NCBI GenBank assembly: GCA_902729315.2
Contig: LR746269.1
Span: forward strand, 6,658,231-6,722,230
Direction of reading: 5' to 3'
DNA: 64,000 nucleotides
DNA from: Spirodela intermedia
Taxonomy: Eukaryota; Streptophyta; Magnoliopsida; Alismatales; Araceae
Shown here: positions 1 through 10,986 of the stretch, piece by piece
Layout of the letters: each line of letters begins with the position of its first letter
How positions within the stretch are numbered: position 1 is the first letter of the stretch
The notes under the pieces: generated by a model
Told to the model about the DNA's origin: nothing
What the model saw: the letters and a program-made list of their open reading frames with translations, nothing else
The model's database searches: none
Program-made: the position numbers and the translations under genes

Positions 1-1896
1 CAAGGGGCTGTTGGTATCTAACTTGAGATCTTCACCTTAATCTTGACATTGATAATGACCTTCCTAGGATTTTAAACGGAGGCAAGTAATGACCGCATTA
101 ACTCCATCGATGTGCAGTGCATGATCCAAAGAAGCATCTACCACTACTAAGTTGCCAAACCCTGCCCCCGTTAGTGTTTTCCCTGCTAAAGTGTACAAGT
201 GCTAAGTTTCGGTTGAATGAAGGATTAATTTCATTCTGCAGATTTGAATATGTATGTGTACTTATCCAATGAGAGAACATGATATGCACCCACTTTTCCA
301 ATTAACAAGAGCAAACTGAGAAAGCTAGGGCAAGCCATGATAACACAATCCAACCTAAAGAGGACAACAAATATGAATGTAAAGAATTCAGATTCAGTAG
401 CAATACAGCGTAAATATGAATATAATAATACATGTTATATCATCGTTGAAAAGTGATTTTCAATAAATTCTTCACTGACACCTAATCCAATAACGTCACC
501 AATTTAAAATTAGTATGCATTACAGAATTAGATGAAGAACTGCTCCTTATCAAGGCTCTAACAATCAAGCAGTAAAATTAAAAATTGGTTATCGCTTACA
601 TCTCTAATGAAATAGAAAAGGACATCAATGGATTAGATGGGTCCATTATAAACAACCATGCCATGAATAAAAATGAATATTTACAATCAATAGAAAGATG
701 TATCAAATGAAGCTGCTCCATACTTGAACAAGAATCTGCTCCCCTATCAAGATCTGTCCACTAAAATTACAGGAGCCAAGGGACTGGTAGGAACCTCAAA
801 AAAATGTAATACCCAGGACATTTGAAAGAAAAGAGTATGCCATATTAGATATAACATGTAGGAGACTGAACCCTCATAGAGAAGCTTTGGCACTAGGTAT
901 ATGGACAATAGTTTCTATCCCTCCTAGGAGAACCTTCGATCTACTAGGCAACTAGAAACTAGATTACAACAAATCTGAATCAAATTTATCAGAAGGTCTG
1001 TCTATTAGAGAATAATAATATTCCTTTCATCCGAATATCAGTCATTTATTGGTTACGACTGCAAGAGTAAACTGATATCCGAGCATAAGATTGCCATTTT
1101 TCAAGAAACAGATTAAAACCAAACAGGAATATTAAAATCAAATTTGTGCACAAATGCAGCTCTCCTTTACAAGAATGTTACTCCACCTAAATTTGGAAAA
1201 CTCTCTTCACAAGAGAGTAAACAGAAAAAGCTTTGAAGGTTCCCCACATACTTTAGTTGATAAACTCTTGGTAATGCAAGGACTAAATCAGCATAGGCAA
1301 ATAGCTTGCTCCCCACATACTTTAGTTGATAAACTCTTGGTAATGCATGTATTGGCAAGGACATCTTGGACACTGGGTTTGCTTAGGCCACTTCTACTAT
1401 AACTAGGATCAAAAGCATAAGCTCACAGAAGAAAAATGCTTGTTGTTCGTTGAAAGTATGACAAATTCTCGTTGAAGATATTTATATCGCACTCAAAGAT
1501 TTTGGCAAGTACTCTCTAGTTTCATTGTAAAATTTAGATGATCGCATTTTTACTAGAATATCTCAATGAACCTTACAACTAGTGATTATCTCTTCATACA
1601 ATACACGTGATTGAAACCATGTTAATTCATTCCGGCACCAAAAGCAAGAGAAAATAAAATTTCAAATGAGAAGATTTCTATTAGAATCATCTGACCTATG
1701 TGGGGTTCTAGAAACTCTAAGAACTAAGCAAAGCCAAAAAAATTATATCACAAAAAAATTCCGGAACTTAAACAAAGCATTACGAAACAAGGGAAATAAT
1801 CACACGCACCCCATACAGACTCACAATCACAGAAATATATATAGAAGAAAGATTGTTAGAGATGGTCAAACAGTTAAAAAAAAAAAAGGTTCGCAC
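1..1896. other. Probable long intron of the ATM3-like gene
   Basis: This AT-rich stretch has no ORF resembling the ABC transporter or any other protein. Its only notable structure is a 38-bp direct repeat at about 1240-1350. It is interpreted as intron 2 of the minus-strand ATM3-like gene, since that exon ends in a good donor at 1896-1895. Confidence 0.5.
1240..1349. repeat. Two-copy 38-bp direct repeat
   Basis: A segment beginning TCCCCACATACTTTAGTTGA occurs at about 1240 and again at about 1311, identical over about 38 bp. The copies are 71 bp apart with unrelated spacer sequence between them. Confidence 0.85.
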
Positions 1897-3610
1897 CTTT
1901 GCCCCTGCAAGTAAAACCAATGCTGTGACAAACCTTAAACGGTATTCCATATTATCTTTCGCCCATAAATATTTCACAAGAGTACGAAATATCATCATAT
2001 CCGCAATCTTGTCATCAGCTTTTGCATTATCAGTTGCAGCATTTTCGATCTGCTTCACAGTTTTCTGAACTGGCGTTTTGTCTGTCAAGCCACCAGCCGA
2101 TGAGGCAAATGAACGGACAGCAACCAACATGTTGCGCTATAAAAAATATGAACCACTCGAGATTATTAATTTTTCAAACTCCAGTAATAATCAAGTATGA
2201 AGGTACATTCCAAACTAACTCCAAGAAGAAGAGTCATTGGAAGTTGATAAAATTTTCCAGAAATTGTAACAGCTTCATTATCTTATCGTAATTTGAAAAG
2301 CTGATATTCAAATCCGAAATTAATAAAGTTGGAAGAGTTTGTTTGCTCTAAACTCTTGGTTTAAGAACTAGTTTTGGAGGAAGTCATGATTTGAATTTTC
2401 AATTCATCTAACTGGGCAATATATTGGGGAAGGTACTCTTACGATAATGTTATGGGCCATACGACTGAACAGGAATGAAAAATGCATTTAGAACTATATT
2501 TAAGAAACTCGGGCTGCTATCATCCATGTCTAATTCATTCTTCGTTCTGATTTCAAGATTCAAAGAAATTATTAATCAGACCATTGCTATTGTGCTTTTT
2601 CGTCCAGCATGAAAAGAATACTTATTTCATAAGGGAAGAGAGCGTGCATCTTAGGTTTATTTGATATTCCCGCCAAACAAAGAAATATTCTTTCAACAAG
2701 AGAAAAGATAATACATTATAGTTTTATCTGATATCCCATCAGAGAAAGACAAAATCCTCTTCACAAACGTACACAGTATATGTAAAATAGAACATATGGT
2801 ATGTAATGTAAATCAGATGACTACAACACAAATAATCTCTTTTACAGAGTCCCTCTTCCACAGCCTAAAGTGTTTCTGGTTTTAACTCTGGAGACAAGGT
2901 TCCTCTAATAAAATCATATCTCACCTTGGAGAAGTCATGATTCTCCTTAAGGGTCTCTCTTATATAACCCAAGGTAATTTTAATTCTGATTCAGGAGAAT
3001 CATGCCAAAGATGGAGAAACCATGATTTTGATGGTTATAAATTCAGCGCGCTAGAAAGTCCCCAATTTATTTTTTCACCAGGAGGATCATTTTTTAAGTG
3101 ATTGTCAGACGATCTCATTCTCAAGCATTCGGGAATACTTGCTCTTTTCCCTTCCTCAACCCGCATGTGATACCATAGCTGCTGTCGTAGCCAATATTTC
3201 ACATTTCTAGTGATCGCTCTGAACAACATCTTCAAAAAGGTTATTCATCCTAACCCCAAAAATGAAGAAAAAAACATTTAAATGATAGCATTCACGTGAA
3301 TAAGAATCCCGTTTCCAGAAGAGACCCTCAATAGAGTCTAGGGGAAGTCCGAATAGCTCTAAGAAATGATAAAAACTGAAAATACCAGCTCAAGGGGACG
3401 TCGGCTCCCCGTCGCTGATAGAGGATTATCGGAAGAAACGCCGGTCAGACATCTGAGAACGTCGCTGTTCGCCGTGTACACATTTTTGCGCCCGGAAGGC
3501 AGAGCTTCTCGAGAAAAAAGAGCCTTCCCATTCTTCAAGTCGCCAACGCTGCTGCAGACACGAGCATATCCGAAGACTCCAACACCCAGCCCCATTGGAG
3601 CACGACTCAT
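1897..3610 (-). CDS. Mitochondrial ABC transporter, ATM3/ABCB25-like (5' part only)
   Basis: Two coding exons are visible on the minus strand: 3386..3610 (75 codons) and 1897..2136 (80 codons). The phase-0 join uses donor CTG|GTATTT and acceptor TTATAG|CGC. The protein starts MSRAP, has a basic, Ser-rich leader of about 100 residues as expected for a mitochondrial presequence, then reads KIADMMIFRTLVKYLW, followed by RLRFVTALVLLAGAK. This aligns with the segment of Arabidopsis ATM3 just before its first transmembrane helices. ATM3 exports a glutathione-linked sulfur compound from mitochondria for cytosolic Fe-S and molybdenum-cofactor assembly (family knowledge). The exon ends AAG|GTGCGA and the next coding exon is not seen in 1-1896, so the membrane and ATPase domains must lie beyond the left edge after an intron of at least 1.9 kb, or the gene is truncated. 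The start at 3610 is chosen by similarity; in-frame ATGs also exist upstream at 3676 and 3733. Confidence 0.72.
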
Positions 3611-4150
3611 CGAAGCTCGACGCTCAAGAGGAGAAGAAATCGCATTCAGACAGCAGAACGAGACGCCGCACTTCATCTCAACTCCCAACCGGAGGACTCG
3701 GCGAGCACAGAAGCACCGCGAGACTGCGCTCATACTGAAGACCGCCCCCGCCCCCTTTCCACCGTCCAAGAATCCCAGATTCTACCAGGATCCAAAGAAT
3801 GGCCAGCCACACACCGTGAATTACAGACCACCAACAATGAATCAAACCCTAGCCAGGATGGATCACGAAGAAGAGGATAAGAACGCAGCCAAATGCCGAC
3901 CACCAAAACGAGAAGCGTCCTCCCTTTCGCGAGCCCCCCTCGGCGACCGTACGCCGGAGACAATGGAAATGGAGAGAAAAACAGCCGGCGGCGGAGAAGA
4001 GACTGAGCGGCGGCTGTACATTCTCTCTCCTATGGGAACGGCCGTTAGACGGAAGAATATTCCAACGCTCCTCAAGTTCCGTAACGGTCACTTGACGGAC
4101 TCAACGACGCCCCCGTTCATTGATAGCCTCAGAGATACCACCCGTCGCTT

Positions 4151-4192
<42 letters not shown>

Positions 4193-4367
4193 GAATCTGG
4201 AAGACGTTAGCAGAGGAAGAGACATCGATGATATCTCTAGGAGAAGATGATGATGATTATTATAGAATACACAAGGAGTGGACAATGGTTGGATCATCTT
4301 CATGGCTATGTTCGCGGTGTTTGACTGCTGTACACAGGAAGAGAGAGAGAGAAAGAGAGAGAGAGGG
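3611..4367. other. Intergenic region between the PILS6-like gene and the ATM3-like gene
   Basis: Both flanking genes are on the minus strand, so this stretch should hold the 3' UTR of the PILS6-like gene and the promoter and 5' UTR of the ATM3-like gene. A plus-strand open frame of 294 codons crosses it at 3366-4250. It is low-complexity and antisense to ATM3 exon 1, and I do not regard it as a gene. A (CT)n tract lies at 4154-4190. Confidence 0.5.
4154..4190. repeat. (CT)n microsatellite
   Basis: About 18 units, between the PILS6-like 3' end and the ATM3-like 5' end. A second tract of similar length is at 4551-4585, inside the last intron of the PILS6-like gene. Confidence 0.95.
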
Positions 4368-4548
4368 TCAGAAGAGGATGTTCAGATAGAGAACGATCCA
4401 TCCGGCCATTGAGAAGATGGCGAAGATGTGGACCCAGAAGAGCGTCGCGGCTGCCTCCCTTCCGCAGCCTCTCAGATTCGCCACAGCCCCTTCAGTTCCC
4501 CCACAAGAAGAAGAAGACGATCAAATCAGCTGGATTAATCCCATTCCA

Positions 4549-4586
<38 letters not shown>

Positions 4587-7541
4587 ACTATCTAACTATC
4601 TATCTATCTAGAGCAGCAGAACTGGGCAGAGGGAATTACTCCCATACCACCTCTCTCTCTCTCTAGCTATGTATCTATCTACAGTGGGGGAGCAGAGGGA
4701 AATTACCAGAGAGAACTGAAGTGGGCATGGAGTGCTGGAGCAGGAGAACGAACTTGAACATCTTATTCCCTCTGGGGAGGAACCCCAGCTTGTCCGCCAG
4801 AGACACGATCCCCACTCCGGTCAACGGCACCAGCACCAGCCGCCCCACCACAATGGCGGCCGTAGTCCTCACTCCCAGCTCGGAGCTTCCAGGCCCTGAA
4901 AGAACAAGAACAATCATCCCTCCATTCTGGGAAGAAGCAGAGAACAGAAATTTTCCCACCGTCGATGAGATTCCCCCCCAGAGCCAGCAGAATGCATGGA
5001 ATCATGGCTTCCCTGGATTTATTCGCGGTAAAGTCAGATCTTATTTTAAAATAATAATTATCTAAAAATAATAAAGTATATAAAATAAAAATGATAAGCA
5101 AGAACAGAAGTGAAGCAAGTGGATTATTCTAGAAATAATGCACAAGAAAAAAAAACCCAAATTAAAAAAAACATAAAGATATATAAATCCATACGCGAGA
5201 ATTATGCAGCTATCGGTGATGAAGAAGAGAGGGGCATCATCTGTGAGAATCAGGCGCTTCAGAAAAGGAACTGCACCAAAAAGCATGGCCAGCATCTGTC
5301 GGAAAAAAAACAGAAATTAGGCCAATAGCAATTAAATATAATAATAATAATAATAAATAGATTACTGACTAATTATCATGCAAATATACCAGTTACCCGA
5401 CTTTTTTCAGATCAAAAAGAAGGAACAAACTACAAGGAATAAAGGGCATGATTCAGTTGGTAAGATCGATGGAGAACCCATGACCCAATCGAGCTTCACT
5501 CGATCATGGTTACTCACGGTGGCAACGATTGGGGGCTGGAGAAGCTGCTTCAGCCTCAGCTTGTCCAGAAGAAAGATCAGGTTGTGAGTAATCTGCATAG
5601 AGAAACCTGTGAACGATGAGCTTGGTCTACAAGAGACATCCATCCAACGGCATCTATTTTTGGAAAACTTTGAAGAACACCTTGCTTGGGAAGACAAATG
5701 ACACACTGTCGTGGGAGATCTTGGGGAAAGGAGGGGGGCACCCAATCGAGGAAACATCTATGGAGCTTGTTAGGTCCTGAAAAATCCCAAAAAGTTAAAT
5801 AATAATAATAATAATAATAATAAATTTCTTATGATATTAAATACAACATACTTATTTTTATTCTCAGAAAGAGATTTGATGCAAAATCTTGAAGTTTTTT
5901 GGGTAGTATCAACCACAAGGGTTGATAAATTTAATTCTATAAATTTCAATCTTAAATGAGAAATAATCCAACACAACTAAGCCAAAGTTTGAAAGGTGAA
6001 CGGTGTTATATTCCTTCATATTAAGTTATAATTACTCCCTTCTGAAAAAGATGGAGAAATGATTACTCCTTTGAGGAAAAAATACATAAATTGAGAAAAA
6101 TATTTTTTAAAGGGTCGGGGAGCATAGATTGGAAAAATATAGAAAAGAAACCGCCTACCTTTCCTTTGTCTGAACCATCGAGATCCAAAGGCTCAGATTG
6201 TTTTGCTTTTAAAAGAGGCACTTGCTCGGGAGGAAGATCAGGAAGGAGGCTCTTAATGGGAAGGGCACTTTCTTTAGTGCAATCAAAGGAGCCTCCTGGT
6301 GGAGGTGAGAGCATCTGAAACACATAGGTGTACAGTACAATAGCACCCACCTGAAAAAACATATAAAAAATAATTCGTAAATATTAAATACCCAATAAAA
6401 TAAAATAAAATTAGAGTGGACCAAGCTGAAAAAAATAGTTTTTTTTTTGCTGGGTGGTGGTGCCTTGGAAAGTAAAAAAGCAAAGCTGAGTCCCCGAGAA
6501 TGAGCAGATGAAAATTAACTATCTATGTTTGAAAAAATCACCCAGGAAAGTTAAATAAACATAAATTGATATCATTAGCTACATGAAAATTTTCCCCGTA
6601 AGAGGTTCATCAGGGTCGGGCCCACCATGATGAACTTTCTGATGAACTGGGAACTACAAGAGAATAAAACCCTTTTTTTTCCAAAAAATGTATGCTAGGT
6701 TTGAGCCCACCCATGATAATCATCCTAATGAGCAATAAACCAAAGAATCCAGACACCAGTCTACCTCAAGAGTTCAAAAGGAACCAATAGAGCAATAGTG
6801 CCGAGAAAAGAACTCTAATGAAATAAAGAAAGATAATTAGAAAAAAAACAAAAATAGAATTTTCCATAAAAAAATGTAGGTCCGGGTGATCTTAATGAAA
6901 AAATTAGAGGTGATATACCCATTGGCCAAAGGAAATATATGCAGTCCCATCCTCACTGCATTTGTCGGAGTCGCCAAAAGGGTTTGATGTATCACGGCAT
7001 AAGGCAGAAATTAGAACAAGAGGAATATTTCCAATATTTCCTGCAATTAAAAGGCAGATAAAATCGGGATCCAAAACAAATTTAATATGAAAATGAAAAA
7101 AATGTAGTATAAATTTTGTATGACAATTTATTTTGGTAAACGTTCATAGAGATCTGTAATTGTTCATGAAGGGAGAGAGCAACTTGTACCAATGCCGATG
7201 TGGATGATGGTGAATTTGAAGTATGGATAAGGAGGCCGTATGACAGATGCAACGAGAAAACCTATTAATGAACCTGATATTGTGGCAAGAACAATGTTGA
7301 CAGGAATAAACCACCTGCATGAATATTCAGACAAACAATCTTATCAGCAAGATCATGGAATTTACACCATTTATGGTCTGAATCTTCCCCGGGGTTAGAA
7401 AATCTGAGTCCTCACCATTCCATCATTCTCTGCAACGTAATCGCCCTTCCGAGCTGAGAGAATATCAGACATGGGAGAAGAAGGGAGAAAACCAGCTGCA
7501 ACAGGGGTTCAGATGAGAAGTAGAAACAGGAGCCACGACAC

Positions 7542-7592
<51 letters not shown>

Positions 7593-7966
7593 GATTCTCA
7601 TGAATTGTGAATGTTCATGTTCTCGTTGTAAGCTATTTTGGAATAATTCTGGAGACAGGTGATATTTTCTAATATGAATGATCATATTGAGTTCTACCAT
7701 GGATTGGGAAATAATTCGAGATCGGATATCTCATCTCCTGCAAGTGAGAGAAAGGCAATTACAGAAGTGGATCCACTGCGTACCCCGTTTAGAAGCTTCC
7801 GACCAGCAGATGGCAGGATGTTAACGTGCTTGGAGGCCATGAGAAATCCCAGGAAGCACACCGTAAAGACCTTTGCGATCGGCAGGACGGCAAACTTCAT
7901 GGTGGTCAAGATGGACTGCCCTCCTACCAGCCCCACAAAGGCAGCAGATACTGGAGACCTCCCCAT
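4368..7966 (-). CDS. PILS6: PIN-LIKES auxin carrier, PILS6 type
   Basis: Ten exons join without a frame break: 7784..7966, 7416..7495, 7190..7314, 6919..7040, 6159..6350, 5518..5592, 5195..5295, 4960..5012, 4707..4895, 4368..4489, giving 413 residues. This is close to the usual length for PILS. All introns are GT-AG. Family-specific stretches include KFAVLPIAKVFTVCFLGFLM and SAGRKLLNG in exon 1, then WWFIPVN, RPPYPYFKFTIIHIG, NPFGDSDKC, FGQWVGA, the pair APLFFITDSC and AMIPCILLALGGNL, then LVLLQHSMPTSVLSG-like sequence and the terminal WVHIFAIFSMAGW. Two hydrophobic helix bundles flank a hydrophilic loop at about residues 180-260, as in the family. PILS proteins sit in the ER membrane and limit nuclear auxin signalling by intracellular auxin accumulation (family knowledge). 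The order and wording are closest to Arabidopsis PILS6 among the members I remember. ATG 7966 is the first ATG in frame. Confidence 0.93.
7544..7588. repeat. (GA)n microsatellite in intron 1 of the PILS6-like gene
   Basis: About 22 perfect units. It lies about 50 bp upstream of the second coding exon on the gene strand, where it reads as a CT tract close to the acceptor and may serve as polypyrimidine sequence. Confidence 0.95.
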
Positions 7967-7992
7967 TCTTCTTTGCCGGAGAAGCAATTCAC

Positions 7993-8024
<32 letters not shown>

Positions 8025-8204
8025 GGGAACCTCCCCCGCTCACCGCTCCTCGGACGAACCTAGAGAGAGACAGAGAGTCAGGCCAGCATTTCCTAACGTG
8101 GAAGCGAAGGAGCCGGGGCAAGAGAGACAGAGGGGGGGCAGCCACTGGGGGCGGCTTTGCGAGGAATCTGGGGCTCGTCTTCCAGCAGAGGCCTCTCTCG
8201 ACGT

Positions 8205-8212
8205 GTTTATAG
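8205..8212 (-). promoter_or_regulatory. Possible TATA box of the PILS6-like gene
   Basis: The minus strand reads CTATAAAC about 240 bp upstream of the ATG at 7966. A GA/CT-rich leader at 7990-8025 lies between them, where a 5' UTR would be expected. Transcription start was not determined. Confidence 0.4.
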
Positions 8213-9215
8213 GGTGAGCCCACGACCCACCTCCGGCCTCCGCCACCTTCCAGCCATGGCGTAAGGCTCAAGCCCCTCCGTAGTACGACCGGTTTCATTT
8301 AACTCATAACGTTCCAAAAGAATGCGGCAGAGCTTCCCATCGCGATGAAGGTTCTCGTTGAATTCGACGTGCTTTATCCCCATAAACTGGGATTTGAGAG
8401 GAGAGACTCCCAGCGAAGAAGATCAAAACAACAGCGACCAGTAAAAATCAGTAAACCAAAAAAAATGCATTCTTGGTTAGATGGGCATTCAAAATCTACC
8501 CAGTTCATGCAGTTGAGATGGCGAGTGATCAAGCCGGCGCACTGTGCGAGGGAAACTGAGAATTATCGAAAATACTTGGTTAGTAAATCATTTTATGAAA
8601 ATAATTTGAATAATTCCATATACCATCATTTAGATGCAATATAGTTTGCCCAAGCATATAGTTTGTAAACAAGATCAAAGATTATCATTTTTATCCAAAA
8701 ATCCTCGAATAAACCAATGGATCAACCTCAAGGTCGTTAAGTATTGCACCCATCTATCTGGTCAACGCATCAACTTATCTTCAAGGATAAATGAATACCT
8801 AAATGTGCCGTATATACAGCTAATGGTTCGAGTCTTGGCAATCAACCCGTATTTTGCAATGTATACCTCCGAGGAACACACTGTTAAGACCACAAAAGCC
8901 AATAAAGGCACTAAGTGAACAAAATGATAAAAGCATTTAATGCAAACTATCACGAACAAAGAGTCCATCACATTCATTGATACATCCTCAAATAAAAAAG
9001 AGCTAAATGTGACTCCGACTGCTTCCACAACTCTCTCTCTCTCTCTCTCTTCTATCTCTTGTTCTTGGTAGAAGCAGGCTGGAGATCTAAGTTCGATCCA
9101 GCAAATGTACATCTCAATAATTTGAATTATTGAGATAAATGGCGTGTTAAATTACTGATATAGCAGCTATGTGATGGGGGCCTACTTTGTTCAAAATAAG
9201 GCGACAGCATAGCAT

Positions 9216-9261
<46 letters not shown>

Positions 9262-10045
9262 GCCAAAACATCTGCTTTCGGATCTCGAAGCTCGTCAAGA
9301 CTGATCGAAGGCCCACGCAGGGGATGAACTGGCGACGGCGGTAGCTCCGCCGGGGGGATCTTTATTTGAATAAAACAGAAAAAGGATGGAAAATGAGCCC
9401 CAATCCTCTTCCATCATCACCCCTCTCTCCCGGGATTCCGCTCACAGGTTGCCGTCGAGAACATTTTTCTCAAGAATTCCGTTTATAGTAGAAGACGGGT
9501 TTCTCTCTCCATCGCTACAGGACGTCCCACTCCCGGCAGGCGGGCAGCTCGCGAAAGGCTTGCCGGTGAAATGCGGTGGCTCTCCACCGGCCGACGGCGA
9601 CCCATAGTCGTATCCAACGGCGGCGCCGCCGTGCGGCTCCTCCTCTGTCGGCAGGAGACGGCGGCAGCGCCGTCGCCACCGCCACGTGTCGTGTCCTCAT
9701 CTCCCACGTCTTCCTGTTAGCCGTTGCTTTCGCCGGAGTTGCATGTAGCTCCAACACGCACCGCCCACGCGGTTGGGCTGCCGGCAGACGTCCTCTTCTC
9801 GGCCGGCGTGCTCGCCGGAGTGCAGTGTCCCATTGGATTGGAAGATCCACACCGTCCGCTGGCGAGCCCGAGAAGATCAACGGTGGGTCAGCCGTCGCTC
9901 TTGGTTGTTTGAACCCCAATGGCATGGGCCCCCGTGTGGCGTTTCGTTTAAATTACTATTCTTAATATATATCTGATACGTTAAAGAATAGTATTTCCGA
10001 TTAAATGCTTGCAATTTCCTATGAAAATATGAGGTGGGCAAATGG

Positions 10046-10184
10046 TTGACTTCAACCGGGGGATCTCTGACCAGGGACCTACCGGTTATTAGATTAAATT
10101 TCAGGTCAAATTTGATACGTAAGCGTGATGTGCGGAGGAGGGCATGGCCCGTGGTATCATAGTCAACCATTCTAGAACCGTCAA
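10046..10184. promoter_or_regulatory. W-box cluster upstream of the CML gene
   Basis: Four TTGAC cores occur within 140 bp: TTGACT at 10046 (plus), TTGACC at 10104-10109 (minus), TTGACT at 10161-10166 (minus) and TTGACG at 10179-10184 (minus). The first sits inside the near-palindrome GGTTGACTTCAACC. W-boxes bind WRKY factors and would fit the stress induction known for CML42/43-type genes. Function here is inferred. Confidence 0.45.
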
Positions 10185-10280
10185 CGTGTGCGGTCGACGG
10201 AGGCCACAAGGCCAATCCAATCCATCTTCTTTGGTACGCCCACCTGTCTGGAGGCAAACCAGCGAACGTCTCAACGGGGA

Positions 10281-10288
10281 TAAATATA
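10281..10288 (+). promoter_or_regulatory. TATA box of the CML gene
   Basis: TAAATATA lies 130 bp before the ATG. A pyrimidine tract (CT)n at 10294-10328 follows immediately, the usual arrangement of a TATA box and pyrimidine patch around a plant transcription start. Confidence 0.6.
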
Positions 10289-10290
10289 CC

Positions 10291-10293
<3 letters not shown>

Positions 10294-10328
<35 letters not shown>
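10294..10328 (+). repeat. (CT)n tract in the CML leader
   Basis: About 17 units between the TATA box and the ATG of the CML42/43-like gene. Confidence 0.95.
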
Positions 10329-10331
<3 letters not shown>

Positions 10332-10410
10332 CTATCTTCTGGTTCATCTACTTGCACGTACCCTCCCATCCCCATCTCTTTCTTCTCGGTCGTCTGGTGG
10401 CTGAAGAGCG

Positions 10411-10986
10411 ATGGTGCGATCGGAAGAGCCAGAGAAGAAGCCGGCGGCCGCGCCGCCGCCGGAGCGGGCGGGGAAGTCCTTCCGGCTGCGGAGTTCCAGC
10501 CTGAACACCATCCGGCTCCGGCGGGTCTTCGACCTCTTCGACCAGAACGGCGACGGCGAGATCACCCTGCCGGAGCTGGACCGGGCCCTGGCTCGGCTTG
10601 GCCTGGAGGAAGGTGGCGCCAAGGAGCTGGAATCGGCAGTGACCGCCTTCATCAAACCCGGCCATGAAGGGCTGGGCTTCGAGGACTTCACAGGGCTCCA
10701 CCAGTCCCTCGGGGATGCCCTCTTCGGGGTGGCGGTGGCGGATGAGGAGGCGGCGGAGGTGGAGGAGGAACTCGCGGAGGCGTTTAGGGTTTTTGACGAG
10801 AATGGCGATGGGTTCATCTCCGCCAAGGAACTACAGTCCGTGCTGGGGAAGCTCGGTCTGTCGGAGGGGAGGGATATCACCCGCGTCTGCGAGATGATAT
10901 CCTCCGTCGATCGGGACCACGACGGCCGGGTGGACTTCTCCGAATTCAAGAACATGATGGTGTCCATCTCCGCCAGGAGCTCCTGA
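10411..10986 (+). CDS. Calmodulin-like protein, CML42/43 type
   Basis: A single-exon frame of 191 residues. A basic, Pro-rich N-terminus leads into [20 protein letters not shown], the hallmark start of CML42 and CML43. Three canonical EF-hand loops are present: [12 protein letters not shown] (residues 44-55), [12 protein letters not shown] (129-140) and [12 protein letters not shown] (167-178). Each has acidic residues at positions 1 and 12. The second EF-hand, around residues 82-93, has lost its ligands ([12 protein letters not shown]), the normal state in this subfamily. The product is expected to be a soluble calcium sensor in defence or wounding and in trichome signalling (family knowledge). 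The coding sequence is very GC-rich compared with the flanking DNA, as is common for intronless plant CML genes. No organellar signal or lipidation motif is seen. Confidence 0.94.
   Translation: MVRSEEPEKKPAAAPPPERAGKSFRLRSSSLNTIRLRRVFDLFDQNGDGEITLPELDRALARLGLEEGGAKELESAVTAFIKPGHEGLGFEDFTGLHQSLGDALFGVAVADEEAAEVEEELAEAFRVFDENGDGFISAKELQSVLGKLGLSEGRDITRVCEMISSVDRDHDGRVDFSEFKNMMVSISARSS

Larger units (their letters stand above)
7967..10410. other. Divergent intergenic region, GA/CT-rich
   Basis: This holds the upstream regions of the PILS6-like gene (minus) and the CML gene (plus). It contains CT or GA tracts at about 7990-8025, 9030-9050 and 9218-9259, and a GC-rich block at 9390-9930 with overlapping frames on both strands. 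None of those frames has a recognisable domain, so no gene is called. Confidence 0.5.

Noticed and set aside
3366-4250. Plus-strand open frame of 294 codons
   Set aside because: It is antisense to ATM3-like exon 1, low in complexity, ends in a CT-encoded LSLSLS run, and has no recognisable domain.
9060-9110. tRNA-like GTTCGATCC box
   Set aside because: No A box at the right distance and no cloverleaf arms could be folded around it.
9390-9930. GC-rich block with overlapping frames on both strands between the PILS6-like and CML genes
   Set aside because: The frames are Arg/Pro/Ala-rich, as expected from GC bias. No domain, splice pattern or family resemblance was seen.
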